DNA of 64,000 nucleotides from assembly GCF_947501165.1 (NCBI RefSeq), contig NZ_CANMUU010000001.1, forward strand, positions 930,001 to 994,000, given 5' to 3'. A model generated the notes under the pieces. That model was not told the DNA's origin. It saw only the letters and a program-made list of their open reading frames with translations, and ran no database searches. Every line of letters begins with the position of its first letter. Position 1 is the stretch's first letter. Positions 1 through 9,584 of this stretch are shown here, one piece after another. A program made the position numbers and the translations under genes. This DNA is from an uncultured Allomuricauda sp. (GTDB taxonomy: Bacteria > Bacteroidota > Bacteroidia > Flavobacteriales > Flavobacteriaceae).

Positions 1-608
1 ACATAGTGTTCCCAAGGTATAATGTAATCCGTATCGTTAAATGAGTTACTGTAGGGAATGTCTTCATAGACGGCAGTGACCATTAAGTCGTATTGATTGC
101 TTATTTTAAGAACTTTTCCGATGGGTTCCTCATCTCCAAATAGCGCTCCTGCCAAGGATTCGGATATCATAATGGATTTGATTTCCTGTAAACCATTTTT
201 ATCCCCTTTAACAATTTTAAGGTTCAGTAGTTCTGGTGCATTGGGCTGCATGTAATTTCCTGTTCTGGATAGACTTTTTTCTAGATATTTCACATAACTG
301 GTCTGAGTCCATGAACTCATCATGATATGTTTGAAATTATCACCAAAATTCTCACGCAGCGCAGGTTCCAGAGGTAAGGGAATTGCGGGTCCTGTACCCG
401 TATTGCTGTTAAAAGTTTGTGATTGAAAAACCTGGGCAATCCTATTTTTGTTTTTAAAATAACTATTGTAGGTCAGCTCATCGTTAATCCATAGGCCAAT
501 AATCAAGGTAACGGCCATGCCCAAAGCCAAGCCACCAATATTGATAGCTGAGTAACCTTTGTTTTTGGAAAGGTTTCTCCAAGCAACTTTTAAATAATTC
601 TTTATCAT
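1..608 (-). CDS. ABC transporter permease, FtsX/MacB type (partial, C-terminus outside window)
   Basis: The first 202 codons of a permease whose 3' end lies beyond the window edge. It begins MIKNYLKVAWRNLSKNK, the typical flavobacterial MacB-like start, followed by a membrane segment at about residues 20-42 (INIGGLALGMAVTLIIG) and the beginning of a periplasmic MacB_PCD-like domain. It is the third permease of the efflux operon, 22 bases after the preceding permease stop, and the first 20 residues closely resemble those of the two upstream paralogues. The family couples ATP hydrolysis to export or to mechanotransmission across the periplasm; the substrate is unknown. Confidence in family is high, function in detail low. 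Confidence 0.85.
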   Translation of the reverse strand, partial: MIKNYLKVAWRNLSKNKGYSAINIGGLALGMAVTLIIGLWINDELTYNSYFKNKNRIAQVFQSQTFNSNTGTGPAIPLPLEPALRENFGDNFKHIMMSSWTQTSYVKYLEKSLSRTGNYMQPNAPELLNLKIVKGDKNGLQEIKSIMISESLAGALFGDEEPIGKVLKISNQYDLMVTAVYEDIPYSNSFNDTDYIIPWEHY

Positions 609-630
609 GATTCTCGGTTTTTGATTGTGA

Positions 631-3066
631 TTACTCGTTTCTTAAACTATTAAGAGGCTGTATTAATGCTGCATTTATGGATTGATAACTAACAGTGAAA
701 ATGGCTATAACTAAGGCAATCAGTCCTCCAGAAATAAAGGTTGACCAGTCAAGCGTTGTCTTATAAGCAAAATCTTCCAACCAGCGATTCATTATATACC
801 AACCTACAGGAACTGCAATAACTATGGAAATTCCTACTAGGCGTAAAAAATTGATGCTCAAAAGGCTATAAATGTTTTTAAAAGAAGCCCCCAAGACCAT
901 TCGAATACTGATTTCTTTTTTTCGCTGTTCAACCATAAATGCTGACAACGCGAAGAGGCCTAAACAAGCAACCAAGATGGCCAAGATGGAAAATGAGAGA
1001 AACATGGTTCTGATGCGGGTTACGTTATCGTACATTTTAGCAAAGGAGTCATTCATAAAAGCATATCGAAAAGCCATATTGGGTGAAAATTCTCCCCATT
1101 TTGTTTCAACTTCCTTTAAAAGAGTAGCCATATTTGCTGTACTAGCCTTTAATGAGATTATGGAAGGGCTTATTCCTCTAAAAAGACATAAGGGTTGTAC
1201 TTCTTGCCGCATGGAGTCGTAATTAAAATCGGCTACAACTCCTATAACCGTATAAAGTGTGCCATATCTGGATATCCTCTTTCCTAGCGGCTCATCCAAA
1301 TTGAGCTTTTTGGCCAAAGTCTGATTGATTATTACGGCTTCGTCATCGCTAGTTTTATCCATGTCGAAATTTCTTCCCTCAACCAACTTCATCCCAAGCG
1401 TTTCAAGATAGTCCTCGTCAATAACCCAAGCCTGACCAGGAACAGTTTCATCAATATTGTCCCTGCCTTCATTGACATAGGCATTGCCATTTCTCTTGGC
1501 GCCTTCCAAAGGGAGATAATCACTTATTGTTACAGATGTAACCCCATTTATTTTTTCGAGTTCATCTTTAAAAGTATTTATCTTATCGCCTATGATATTC
1601 GTCCCATAGAGCTGAATTACTTCTTCTTTTTCAAAACCTATTTTTGAATTTAGGATGAAGTCCATTTGCTTGTTTACAATGAGAGTTCCTATTATTAGAA
1701 TGATTGAAATTGTAAATTGAAATACGACCAAACTACTGCGCACAGCACTTGACTTGCTTCCGGAACTAAGCTTCCCTTTAAGCACCGAAGCAGGGCGAAA
1801 CCTTGAAAGATAGAATGAAGGGTACAGACCTGCGAGCAGACCTACACATAGTGCGGAAACTATGAGTATAGGAATGAATGAAGGACTGGAAAAGGGTAAA
1901 CTCAACACTTTTCCTGAAATACTATTGAACAAAGGCATCATTGACCAAGCTATTGCCAACCCCAATACAAATGAGACTATTGAAAGTATGACCGATTCGG
2001 TTAAAAATTGCCCAATAAGATATCGCTTGGGCGCCCCTACAACTTTTCTAATACCAACTTCTTTGGCTCTATTGGCGGATTTAGCGGTTGAAAGATTTAC
2101 AAAATTAATGCTGGCAATGACTAGAATGAAAAGAGCCACAATACCAAAAATCCAAATGATTTTTATATCGTTTCTTGAACTTGCTTCGTAGTCAATCTTT
2201 TCTGAATATAGATTGATGTCCGTCAAAGCCTGTGTTTTAATAAAAAACTTCTTGCTAAAGTCTTCTGGAATTGCAAATCCCGCAGCTTCATTCGCTGGGA
2301 TTAAATAGTCATTGATTATCCTATCGGACATTTTCTTTTCGAATTGGGAGATATCTACCCCCTCCTTCAAGACGATATAAGTAAAATAGTTGTTTTGAAC
2401 CCATCGGGTTTGTTCACCTTCTCCAAATTCCACTCCTTCTAAAGAGATAAAAAAATCGTAATCCAAATGAGAGTTGCTTGGAAAATCTTGCATTACCCCG
2501 TTTATTTTGAAAGGGATTCCATTATTGCCATTGAGGTATATTACATTTCCAATGGGATTGCTATCGCCAAAATACTTTTCTGAAATGGTTTTTGAAATTA
2601 CCAAGGTATTAGGTTCGCTCAAGGCGGATGTCGCCTCCCCATAAACCATGGGAACATCCAAGATGTCAATAGTACTTTGGTCAGCATAAGAGAAGCCTTC
2701 CTCATGATACTGCATTTGTTGTCCATCAATCCTGATTTCGTTGCTGCCCGCTCCAAAGAACAAGGAATTGTCCATAAGACGACCAGCGTTTTCTACTTCG
2801 GCAAAGTCATTTAAAACAGTTACTGCAGTATTTGCAGAGAAATGAATACCCTCAACCATTCTTCCATCAATTATAAATTGCCCGACCAATCGATGAATAT
2901 TTGATGAATTGGCTACATGTTTGTCATAACTACTTTCATGAACGATATAGACTGAAATCAATATGCACGCAGCTACACTAAAACTGAGTCCTACAATATT
3001 AATTAAAGAAAACACCCTGTTTTTTAAAAGGTTTCTCCATGCTACGTTGATATAATTTCTGATCAT
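631..3066 (-). CDS. ABC transporter permease, FtsX/MacB type (second permease)
   Basis: An 811-residue inner-membrane permease with the duplicated FtsX layout: a first membrane helix near residues 18-42, a periplasmic MacB_PCD-like domain, a three-helix FtsX block at about 300-425, a further helix near 445-465, a second periplasmic domain, and a last three-helix block at about 690-800. The motifs EVGIRKVVGA and EISIRMVLGA, the conserved FtsX loops, appear once in each half. It follows the 794-residue paralogue by 21 bases and shares its ATPase (5510-6205). Such proteins in Bacteroidota are usually annotated as antimicrobial peptide or macrolide exporters; the substrate cannot be read from sequence. 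Confidence 0.92.
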   Translation of the reverse strand: MIRNYINVAWRNLLKNRVFSLINIVGLSFSVAACILISVYIVHESSYDKHVANSSNIHRLVGQFIIDGRMVEGIHFSANTAVTVLNDFAEVENAGRLMDNSLFFGAGSNEIRIDGQQMQYHEEGFSYADQSTIDILDVPMVYGEATSALSEPNTLVISKTISEKYFGDSNPIGNVIYLNGNNGIPFKINGVMQDFPSNSHLDYDFFISLEGVEFGEGEQTRWVQNNYFTYIVLKEGVDISQFEKKMSDRIINDYLIPANEAAGFAIPEDFSKKFFIKTQALTDINLYSEKIDYEASSRNDIKIIWIFGIVALFILVIASINFVNLSTAKSANRAKEVGIRKVVGAPKRYLIGQFLTESVILSIVSFVLGLAIAWSMMPLFNSISGKVLSLPFSSPSFIPILIVSALCVGLLAGLYPSFYLSRFRPASVLKGKLSSGSKSSAVRSSLVVFQFTISIILIIGTLIVNKQMDFILNSKIGFEKEEVIQLYGTNIIGDKINTFKDELEKINGVTSVTISDYLPLEGAKRNGNAYVNEGRDNIDETVPGQAWVIDEDYLETLGMKLVEGRNFDMDKTSDDEAVIINQTLAKKLNLDEPLGKRISRYGTLYTVIGVVADFNYDSMRQEVQPLCLFRGISPSIISLKASTANMATLLKEVETKWGEFSPNMAFRYAFMNDSFAKMYDNVTRIRTMFLSFSILAILVACLGLFALSAFMVEQRKKEISIRMVLGASFKNIYSLLSINFLRLVGISIVIAVPVGWYIMNRWLEDFAYKTTLDWSTFISGGLIALVIAIFTVSYQSINAALIQPLNSLRNE

Positions 3067-3087
3067 GATTGTTCGATTTTTGATTGA

Positions 3088-5472
3088 TTATTCCGTTCTA
3101 AGACTCTTTATGGGGTTGGCTGATGCTGCTTTTAGTGTTTGATAACTTATAGTAAGTAATGTAATTAGCATTACGGAACCGATGGCCAGGGCAAACACCC
3201 ACCATCCTATTTGGGTACGATAGGTATACCCTTGAAGCCATTGCTCCATTAAATACCATGAAGCTGGAGTGGCTATAATACCTGCTATTGCAATGAGCTT
3301 TAAAAAATCCGTGGAGAGCAAACCAAGGATATTACCAATACTACTTCCAAGGACTTTGCGTATACCAATTTCCTTTGTGCGATGGCTTACAAAGAACAAT
3401 ATGAGCCCGTAAAGCCCCAAACAACCTATAAAAATGGCAAGCCCAGAGAACACTTTGGACAATGATAAGTAGCGTTGCTCAGTTTCATACTGTTCTGCTA
3501 CACTTTCATCCAAAAAGCGATAATCGAAAATTTGCTTGGAAAAAGTCTGAGACCATTCTTTTTCCAATTGTTCCATGGTTGCCTTGGTATTGAGATGGTT
3601 GATTTTAACGCCCACCTCATCATACCACCTTACATACGGCGCAATGAAAACGGGCTTAATTTCTTGGGTAAAACTACCATCGTGAAAATCCTTCACAACG
3701 CCTACAATTGTCGCTGATATTCTTTCTCCATTTACTGCCAGTGTTTTGCCTAAAAGATCATCGGCCGAAGCAACCCCTACTTTTTCCACAAATTTTTCAT
3801 TGACCAACATTTCTCTAATCGAATCATTTTTGAAGAAATTTCGGCCTGCTACCAAGGGAATATTAAAAGCATTGAGATAATCTTCATCCCCAATTTTTAT
3901 GGAAATACTGAATTCTTCACGTTCGGGGCGATTGTTATATTTAACAGTGGTGTCCCAAAACGTATTGGCACCCCCAGGACTGGTGAGACAGCCTGAAACT
4001 TTTTGAACTCCTGCAACTTGTTTCAACCGTTCCTTAAGGTCATAAAACTTTTCTGAATCCATGTTTTCAGGAATCTCGAGCATCACAATAGATTCTTTAT
4101 CAAAGCCTAAATCTGATTGGGTGGCATATGTAATCTGTCTTGAGATTACCAAAGTGGCCACAATGAGGGAAATGGAAATAACAAACTGGGCCACCACTAA
4201 AAACCTCCGTGTCGTTGCCCCTCCGGTATCATTATGGCTCAACTTTCCTTTTAAGGCCAGAATAGGAACTATCTTGGACAGCAAAAGGCCTGGATATGCT
4301 CCTGAAAGAAGTGAGACCAGCACTAATAGGGCCAGTAAAAACCCAAAGAATTGAAAGCTCAGAAGACTTTTCAATGTCAATTGTATTTCAAACAGGGCAT
4401 TGAACGAAGGCAGGAAGAGAATGGCCACAGCAAAACCTAATGCAATGGCAAACAAGCTAATGAGAAAGGTCTCGCTTAAAAATTGCCAAAAAAGTTGTTT
4501 TTTAAACCCTCCAAGTACTTTTCTAATACCAATCTCTTTAGATCGATAAAAGGCCTGTGCCGTAGATATATTGATAAAGTTTATGGAGGCAATGACCAAT
4601 AAGAATAGACCGATAATTCCAAAAACAATTAAAAACACGGGGTCCAAACCACCGTAATTATGGTTAAGATGTATCTCAGATAGAGGCTGCAGCTTGTACA
4701 CATGGGTGTTCATGCTATTTGGTCTATGTTTTTTTGGAAGCTCCAAAAGCACATTTTCTATTTGTGCGATATCTTGATTTGGTTTTAACAATGCAAAACA
4801 CTGTAAATTGGTGGTTATGCCGCCCCAATTCTCACCATAGGCAAAATCAGAGAAGTCCTCTAGGTTTTCAAAGGCAATGAAAATAGAGCCCTCCAAAAAT
4901 GAAGTCTGCGGAATATTTTTTAAAACCCCAGTAATTTCAATAGTCTTATCATTTTCCAAAACGAAGGTTTTTCCAACGACATCCTTGCTGCCAAAAAGTT
5001 GGATAGCCTCGTTTTCGGTAATCACAGCAGTATTGGGTGCAGAAAGGGAGATGGCATTGCTACCATCCAATAGAGGAAAATTGAAAATTTTAAAAAAATC
5101 TTCTTCGGCAAATAATACATCTCTTTTAAATTTATTGGTATTCCCATTTTGTTCAACGTCAAGAACAAGCCCTGACCTATCCACTATTTTGGCTACTTTA
5201 TCCGCATAAGCATATTCTTCTCGGAATACTTTGGCAAATGCTGGAGGAACACTGGCGGAATAATCAACAATATCGGTATGCTCTTCAGTGGCCATTCTGT
5301 AAATACGATCTTCATTGGAATGGAAATCATCGAACGAATAATGGTATCCTAGGAAAAGGTAGATTAAGATTGCACTTCCAAAACCAATGGAAAGCCCCAG
5401 GATGTTGATGGTTGTAAAAACCTTACGTTTCAGTAGGTTCCTCCAAGCAATTCTGACATAGTTCCTAAACAT
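3088..5472 (-). CDS. ABC transporter permease, FtsX/MacB type (first permease)
   Basis: A 794-residue paralogue of the next two permeases, starting MFRNYVRIAWRNLLKRK. It has an N-terminal membrane helix, a periplasmic domain, an FtsX block with EIGIRKVLGG around residue 315, a second periplasmic domain and a C-terminal FtsX block with EIGIRKVLGS around residue 700. It lies 37 bases downstream of the ATPase gene in the same operon. The three permeases have diverged clearly and are not recent duplicates, but the spacers before their starts share a TCAATCAAAAA-type sequence, consistent with an old tandem duplication. They may form heterodimers around one ATPase (inference). Confidence 0.92.
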   Translation of the reverse strand: MFRNYVRIAWRNLLKRKVFTTINILGLSIGFGSAILIYLFLGYHYSFDDFHSNEDRIYRMATEEHTDIVDYSASVPPAFAKVFREEYAYADKVAKIVDRSGLVLDVEQNGNTNKFKRDVLFAEEDFFKIFNFPLLDGSNAISLSAPNTAVITENEAIQLFGSKDVVGKTFVLENDKTIEITGVLKNIPQTSFLEGSIFIAFENLEDFSDFAYGENWGGITTNLQCFALLKPNQDIAQIENVLLELPKKHRPNSMNTHVYKLQPLSEIHLNHNYGGLDPVFLIVFGIIGLFLLVIASINFINISTAQAFYRSKEIGIRKVLGGFKKQLFWQFLSETFLISLFAIALGFAVAILFLPSFNALFEIQLTLKSLLSFQFFGFLLALLVLVSLLSGAYPGLLLSKIVPILALKGKLSHNDTGGATTRRFLVVAQFVISISLIVATLVISRQITYATQSDLGFDKESIVMLEIPENMDSEKFYDLKERLKQVAGVQKVSGCLTSPGGANTFWDTTVKYNNRPEREEFSISIKIGDEDYLNAFNIPLVAGRNFFKNDSIREMLVNEKFVEKVGVASADDLLGKTLAVNGERISATIVGVVKDFHDGSFTQEIKPVFIAPYVRWYDEVGVKINHLNTKATMEQLEKEWSQTFSKQIFDYRFLDESVAEQYETEQRYLSLSKVFSGLAIFIGCLGLYGLILFFVSHRTKEIGIRKVLGSSIGNILGLLSTDFLKLIAIAGIIATPASWYLMEQWLQGYTYRTQIGWWVFALAIGSVMLITLLTISYQTLKAASANPIKSLRTE

Positions 5473-5509
5473 GATTTTTTGATTGAAATGGATTGATGAA
5501 TAAACTCTT

Positions 5510-6205
5510 CTACACAGTTGCTTCCATGGGTTTGTTTTGGCTTTCGGTAACGATTTGCCCGTCGAATAGGTTGATTACCCTATGAGCATAGTGCGAATCA
5601 CGGTCTGAGTGGGTCACCATTACAATTGTGGTACCCTCTTGATTAAGCTCGGTGAGCAGTTTCATTACCTCTATTCCGTTTTTGGAGTCAAGGTTCCCGG
5701 TTGGCTCATCCGCAAGAATGAGTTTGGGATTTGTAACTACGGCACGGGCAATAGCAACACGTTGCTGTTGACCTCCAGATAATTGCTGCGGAAAATGCTT
5801 TTCCCTGTGGGCAATTTTCATACGTTCCAAAACCGCTTGAACCTTCTGCTTTCTTTCGCTTTTATTCATTTTAAGATAAATCAAAGGGAGTTCTACATTT
5901 TCAAAAACAGTGAGCTCATCAATAAGGTTGAAGCTTTGGAACACAAACCCCAAGTTTCCTTTACGAAGTTGTGTACGTTGACTTTCTTTTAATCCACTCA
6001 CCTCATGACCGGCAAAGTTGTAACTACCATCGGTCGGATTGTCCAACATCCCAATAATGTTCAACAATGTTGATTTTCCGCACCCTGAAGGTCCCATTAC
6101 AGCGACAAACTCACCTTCCGCTACGTTTAAGTTTACACCGTTAAGGGCTAAGGTTTCTACCTCTTCTGTTCTAAAGCTCTTTTTAAGATTCTGTATTTGT
6201 ATCAT
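5510..6205 (-). CDS. ABC transporter ATP-binding protein, MacB/LolD type
   Basis: A 231-residue ATPase subunit with all motifs: Walker A GPSGCGKST near residue 38, Q-loop FVFQSFNL, signature LSGGQQQR near 143, Walker B LILADEPTGNLDS and H-loop VTHS. The ADEPTGNLDS and HSDRD signatures place it with the MacB/LolD/FtsE group that works with FtsX-type permeases. It is the only ATPase in an operon with at least three permeases, so it is presumably shared. The last residues (after about 222) are a short tail without known function. Start chosen at the ATG giving MIQIQNLKKSF, the usual family start. Confidence 0.95.
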   Translation of the reverse strand: MIQIQNLKKSFRTEEVETLALNGVNLNVAEGEFVAVMGPSGCGKSTLLNIIGMLDNPTDGSYNFAGHEVSGLKESQRTQLRKGNLGFVFQSFNLIDELTVFENVELPLIYLKMNKSERKQKVQAVLERMKIAHREKHFPQQLSGGQQQRVAIARAVVTNPKLILADEPTGNLDSKNGIEVMKLLTELNQEGTTIVMVTHSDRDSHYAHRVINLFDGQIVTESQNKPMEATV

Positions 6206-6231
6206 TTTTAAGATGTTATGGTCTTTACTAA

Positions 6232-6852
6232 TTAGTTATATGGTTCGTTTTCTGTGTTCATTTCCCAAGGAGATACCCAAGATTCATTATCTAGACTATC
6301 TATATCAATATAGATGATGTTATCTATGTCAAAATACGCCTCATGAGGTGAAAAGCCATAGGGCAAGTATTTGGATGTATCAAAGCCCAAATCAGATTCT
6401 TCCTCTTCCACGTAGTTAATTGAGCCTACCGAAACAATATCAGTATAGGGATCGAAGTTTTGTGGAAGAAATGTTTGGATATTAAAATCAGCTATGAACT
6501 CAGGGTCATCCTCAACAAACACCACGGAGTCAATATCTAAATAGGCTGTGTAAGGGTCAAAGTCTTCAGGCAGATAATCGCTAGTGTTGAATCCTAGTTC
6601 AATAGTATCTTCCGTTACATAGTCAATTTCATTTATATCCAAATCGGCTTTGGTAATTTGCTCCATACACGGAGTGCAAAAAAGCTCTGTTGAAATGGAT
6701 AGGTCTTCAACATTGTTTGAAACAATGGCATTTGTGGAGTTTACAACCACCTCCATATTTGGGTGATTAAAGTCCCACGATTTCTGTTGAATTTCTGCTA
6801 TGGCGGAGCTAGCTAGGAGCGCACATCCATAAAATATTACTAATCTGTTCAT
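6232..6852 (-). CDS. Acidic exported repeat protein, three LP-x-x-F-[DS]-P repeats, unknown function
   Basis: A 206-residue protein of unrecognised family. A hydrophobic start (MNRLVIFYGCALLASSAIA) looks like a signal peptide. From about residue 75 it consists of a 34-35-residue unit repeated three times: a D-I-D or similar strand with V/I-Y/F-V-E, then G-F-[ND]-T-S/I-x-x-[YF]-LP-x-x-F-[DS]-P-[YH]. The copies contain YLPEDFDPYTAY, FLPQNFDPYTDI and YLPYGFSPHEAY. A CTPC motif lies at about residues 59-62. The protein is very acidic. It sits inside the efflux operon, 24 bases after the adaptor gene and 26 before the ATPase gene, so a periplasmic or surface role linked to export is likely, but no function is known to me. 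Confidence 0.8.
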   Translation of the reverse strand: MNRLVIFYGCALLASSAIAEIQQKSWDFNHPNMEVVVNSTNAIVSNNVEDLSISTELFCTPCMEQITKADLDINEIDYVTEDTIELGFNTSDYLPEDFDPYTAYLDIDSVVFVEDDPEFIADFNIQTFLPQNFDPYTDIVSVGSINYVEEEESDLGFDTSKYLPYGFSPHEAYFDIDNIIYIDIDSLDNESWVSPWEMNTENEPYN

Positions 6853-6876
6853 TTTTTGATATTTTTTAATTGATAT

Positions 6877-8127
6877 TTACTTTAATACTATTCTTTCTGC
6901 TGTACCAAAACTGTCGTAGTTACTGGTAATTACCTTTTCTCCGGGTTGAAGTCCTTCCAGAACCTCATAATACCGAGAGTTTTGTTTTCCTATTCTTATA
7001 TTTCTTTTAATCGCTTCATTTTCATTTGCTCCCAAAACAAAGACCCATTGTCCTCCCGTACTTTGGAAAAACCCTCCCTTGGGCAAAAGCAAAGCATCGT
7101 TTGATGCGCCCAACTGTAGCCTAATGTTGTAGCTCTGACCAGCTCTAATGGTTTCGGGTTTGTTATCGGTAAAGACTAAATCGACTCTGAATCTTCCATT
7201 TCTAACTTCAGGATATACTTTTCTTACCCGCAAAGGATATTCATTTCCATTTCTATCAAGTGTTGCGGACAAATCCCTTTTTACCCTATCAATGTAGTGC
7301 TCGTCAATTTCGGCTTCAATTTTGAAATCGGTCAATACATTTACCTGGCCAATACGCTGTCCCTGCGCAATGTTTTGACCAATTTCGGCGTCCAAAAAGC
7401 CCAATTGACCGTCAGCGGGAGCCCTTACATTTAAGTGGTCGAGTCTTTCATAGACCATTGAGAGAGTTTTTCGCATCCGCACCAAATCAGCATCCAAACC
7501 GGTCAATGAAGTTTTGCTCAATTCCTCGTCCTGCTTAGTTTGTTTTTCAATAATATCGTGTTGTCTCTGGGCCAACTCAAAGTTCTCTTTGGATAGGAGA
7601 TATACTTCTTTTGAGATTAGCTTTTCTTCGTAAAGCTCTTGGTTCTGCTCGTAGTTTCTTTTTAGGCGCTGAAGATCATAGAAAGCCGTAGCCAAAGACT
7701 GTCTGCCATCCAAAAGTCTGGAATCAAAATTAAGCTTGGTGGAACGTAGGTCATTTTGTTTTAGGGCTAAGTTGCTTTCACTAGCTAAAATTTGTTCATA
7801 GAGCACCATGTTCTCCAACTTGAGGATAATATCTCCCTTTTTTACCATGGCGCCTTCCTCAATCAATTTTTCGGTTACTCTACCACCCTCGTAAGCATCC
7901 ATATATATGGTAGCGATTGGAGCGACATTCCCATTGATGGTAATGAAGTCATCGAACTTTCCATCAACAACCTCAGAGATTGAAAGTCTTTCTCTATCGG
8001 TTCTGAATGTTGAGGTGGTTCCAGCAAAAAGCAGCTTCCATCCAACAAATAGCAGTAAGACTCCCAAAGCTATATAACCGTAGTGCTTGGGTCGTAATCC
8101 TTTCTTTTTTTCTAATTGTATATCCAT
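6877..8127 (-). CDS. Periplasmic adaptor (membrane fusion) protein, HlyD/RND-adaptor family
   Basis: A 416-residue membrane fusion protein: cytoplasmic basic start (QLEKKKGLRPKH), one membrane helix at about residues 16-36, a biotinyl-lipoyl-like half (VTEKLIEEGAMVKKGDIILKL), a long alpha-hairpin at about 110-230 rich in Q, E and L that should reach the outer-membrane channel, the second lipoyl half (VRAPADGQLGFLDAEIGQ), and a beta-barrel domain. It bridges the inner-membrane ABC transporter and the TolC-like channel encoded directly upstream (10-base gap). Family assignment is secure; cargo is unknown. Confidence 0.93.
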   Translation of the reverse strand: MDIQLEKKKGLRPKHYGYIALGVLLLFVGWKLLFAGTTSTFRTDRERLSISEVVDGKFDDFITINGNVAPIATIYMDAYEGGRVTEKLIEEGAMVKKGDIILKLENMVLYEQILASESNLALKQNDLRSTKLNFDSRLLDGRQSLATAFYDLQRLKRNYEQNQELYEEKLISKEVYLLSKENFELAQRQHDIIEKQTKQDEELSKTSLTGLDADLVRMRKTLSMVYERLDHLNVRAPADGQLGFLDAEIGQNIAQGQRIGQVNVLTDFKIEAEIDEHYIDRVKRDLSATLDRNGNEYPLRVRKVYPEVRNGRFRVDLVFTDNKPETIRAGQSYNIRLQLGASNDALLLPKGGFFQSTGGQWVFVLGANENEAIKRNIRIGKQNSRYYEVLEGLQPGEKVITSNYDSFGTAERIVLK

Positions 8128-8137
8128 GATGGTCTTC

Positions 8138-9481
8138 TTAGTTGATATTAAAAATGGGCAATCCTTTGTAAAAATCTATAGTGCTTTCGTTTACTTTAAG
8201 ACGAAGGCGTACTTGTAGATTTTCGTTCTGTGCCGTTCCGTATAAATTTTTTGCTTGAAAAAGTTCCAATGCATTAATCAGTCCTTTCTCGTATCTTTTT
8301 TGTGCAATTTGAAATGCCAAACCTTGTGATTCGACCCGCTTATTGCTTTGCTCGTATTCGGCTACTAAAGCAGTGTTGGTTTGAACCAATTGCTGAACCA
8401 ATTGAAACAAGGTTTGCTCTTGAATGTCCAAATTGTTTTCTGCCTGTAATAGTGCAATTTTTTGTTGTTTCACTTGTGAGCGGTTAGACCAACCGTTGGT
8501 AATTGGTACAATGATTTGTGCTCCAATAAACCGTGAAAAGTTATCATTCAATTGGTCTGAAAAAGGTACTGTCACATCGTTGTCATCTAAAGCGGTTTGA
8601 GCATATCTTGATTCTAGACCTGCAATCATGGATAAGGAAGGGTATAGATTTCCGCGAGTAGCGTTCAATTGCTTTTTAGCCGCCTTCACCAGGTATTCTT
8701 GTGACTTGATTACAGGAATAAATCCTTTTGCCGCCATATATAAGGAATCAACTCCTATTGCACCAGAGCCTCCCACATTATTTTGCCCCTCTTCTTCAAT
8801 CTGAAGTTCAATATCACTTTCTTCCGTAAGGTTCATTTCCTGAAGCAAGGTCAATTTGGACAGTGCAAGCAAGTTGCGGTTTTGGGTAACCAAAAGTTTG
8901 TCTGATAATAAGTTGGATTCAGCCTCTACCAAGTCTGCCTCGGCCATGACACCCAATTCTACTTGACGCTGTACCATGTCGTAGTTAGTCTGTGAGATAT
9001 CTTGTTGCTCCAAAGAGTTGGCTACCAACCCTTCGTTGAACTTAATGTCATAAAAGGCACTCATTACTCTGAAAGCGAGAAGAAACTTCTCTTGAAGCAC
9101 ATTTTCCTTGGCCGCTTCGTAGATAAATTTGGCCGCCCTGATGGAGTTTAGTTTTTGAAACCCTTGAAAAATGTCTAGGTTGGCGTTGACATTATAGTAG
9201 AAACTATTGAATTCTTGATTGACTAGTAGACCAGTTGTTCGATCCTCGTTCAAACCGGTATTGTAGCGGTATTCTGAAAAACCACTAAAGTTGGGCAACA
9301 AATCACGAACTGATTGACGATAGCTCTCCCGATTGGTGTCCTTGGTATAGTTTAAGTTTTTGACCTGCAAATTGTTTTCAACAGCGTAAGAAACACATTC
9401 GTCCAAAGTCCATGCTTTTTGCGAAAATGCATTGCTTGCCAAGATGAAGAAAACTGCTGATATGTATATTTTAAGCTTCAT
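8138..9481 (-). CDS. TolC-family outer membrane channel protein
   Basis: A 447-residue outer-membrane efflux protein. The signal peptide MKLKIYISAVFFILASNAFSQ is followed by the typical N-terminal sequence WTLDECVSYAVENNLQVK and two OEP repeats rich in coiled-coil helices; RYEKGLINALELFQAKN near the end is a classic TolC-repeat motif. Length fits the family. It is the first gene of the operon, directly downstream of a sigma-54-type promoter (9506-9522), and is divergent from the regulator at 9683. It probably supplies the outer-membrane duct for the adaptor and permeases that follow. Confidence 0.94.
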   Translation of the reverse strand: MKLKIYISAVFFILASNAFSQKAWTLDECVSYAVENNLQVKNLNYTKDTNRESYRQSVRDLLPNFSGFSEYRYNTGLNEDRTTGLLVNQEFNSFYYNVNANLDIFQGFQKLNSIRAAKFIYEAAKENVLQEKFLLAFRVMSAFYDIKFNEGLVANSLEQQDISQTNYDMVQRQVELGVMAEADLVEAESNLLSDKLLVTQNRNLLALSKLTLLQEMNLTEESDIELQIEEEGQNNVGGSGAIGVDSLYMAAKGFIPVIKSQEYLVKAAKKQLNATRGNLYPSLSMIAGLESRYAQTALDDNDVTVPFSDQLNDNFSRFIGAQIIVPITNGWSNRSQVKQQKIALLQAENNLDIQEQTLFQLVQQLVQTNTALVAEYEQSNKRVESQGLAFQIAQKRYEKGLINALELFQAKNLYGTAQNENLQVRLRLKVNESTIDFYKGLPIFNIN

Positions 9482-9505
9482 GTTTTTTTACTGTGCCAAA
9501 CTTAG

Positions 9506-9522
9506 AGCCATTCACGTGCCAA
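9506..9522 (-). promoter_or_regulatory. Sigma-54 (-24/-12) promoter of the efflux operon
   Basis: Read on the minus strand the site is TTGGCACG-TGAA-TGGCT. The -24 box TTGGCACG matches the RpoN consensus at all eight positions, and the -12 box has the required GC at the correct spacing (TGGC for TTGC). Predicted transcription start is about 9495, some 14 bases before the TolC start codon. The divergent gene encodes an NtrC-type activator, which needs exactly this promoter class. Seen directly; activity is inferred. Confidence 0.8.
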
Positions 9523-9584
9523 AAAGTTAAATAATTGATAATCAATTGTTTGTTGTAATAATGGCTAGAATCATGAAAACGAAG

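Noticed and set aside
872..1222. Plus-strand open frame of 116 codons opposite the second permease gene
   Set aside because: It is a shadow of the permease coding strand, with no domain or promoter; the same applies to similar frames opposite other long genes.
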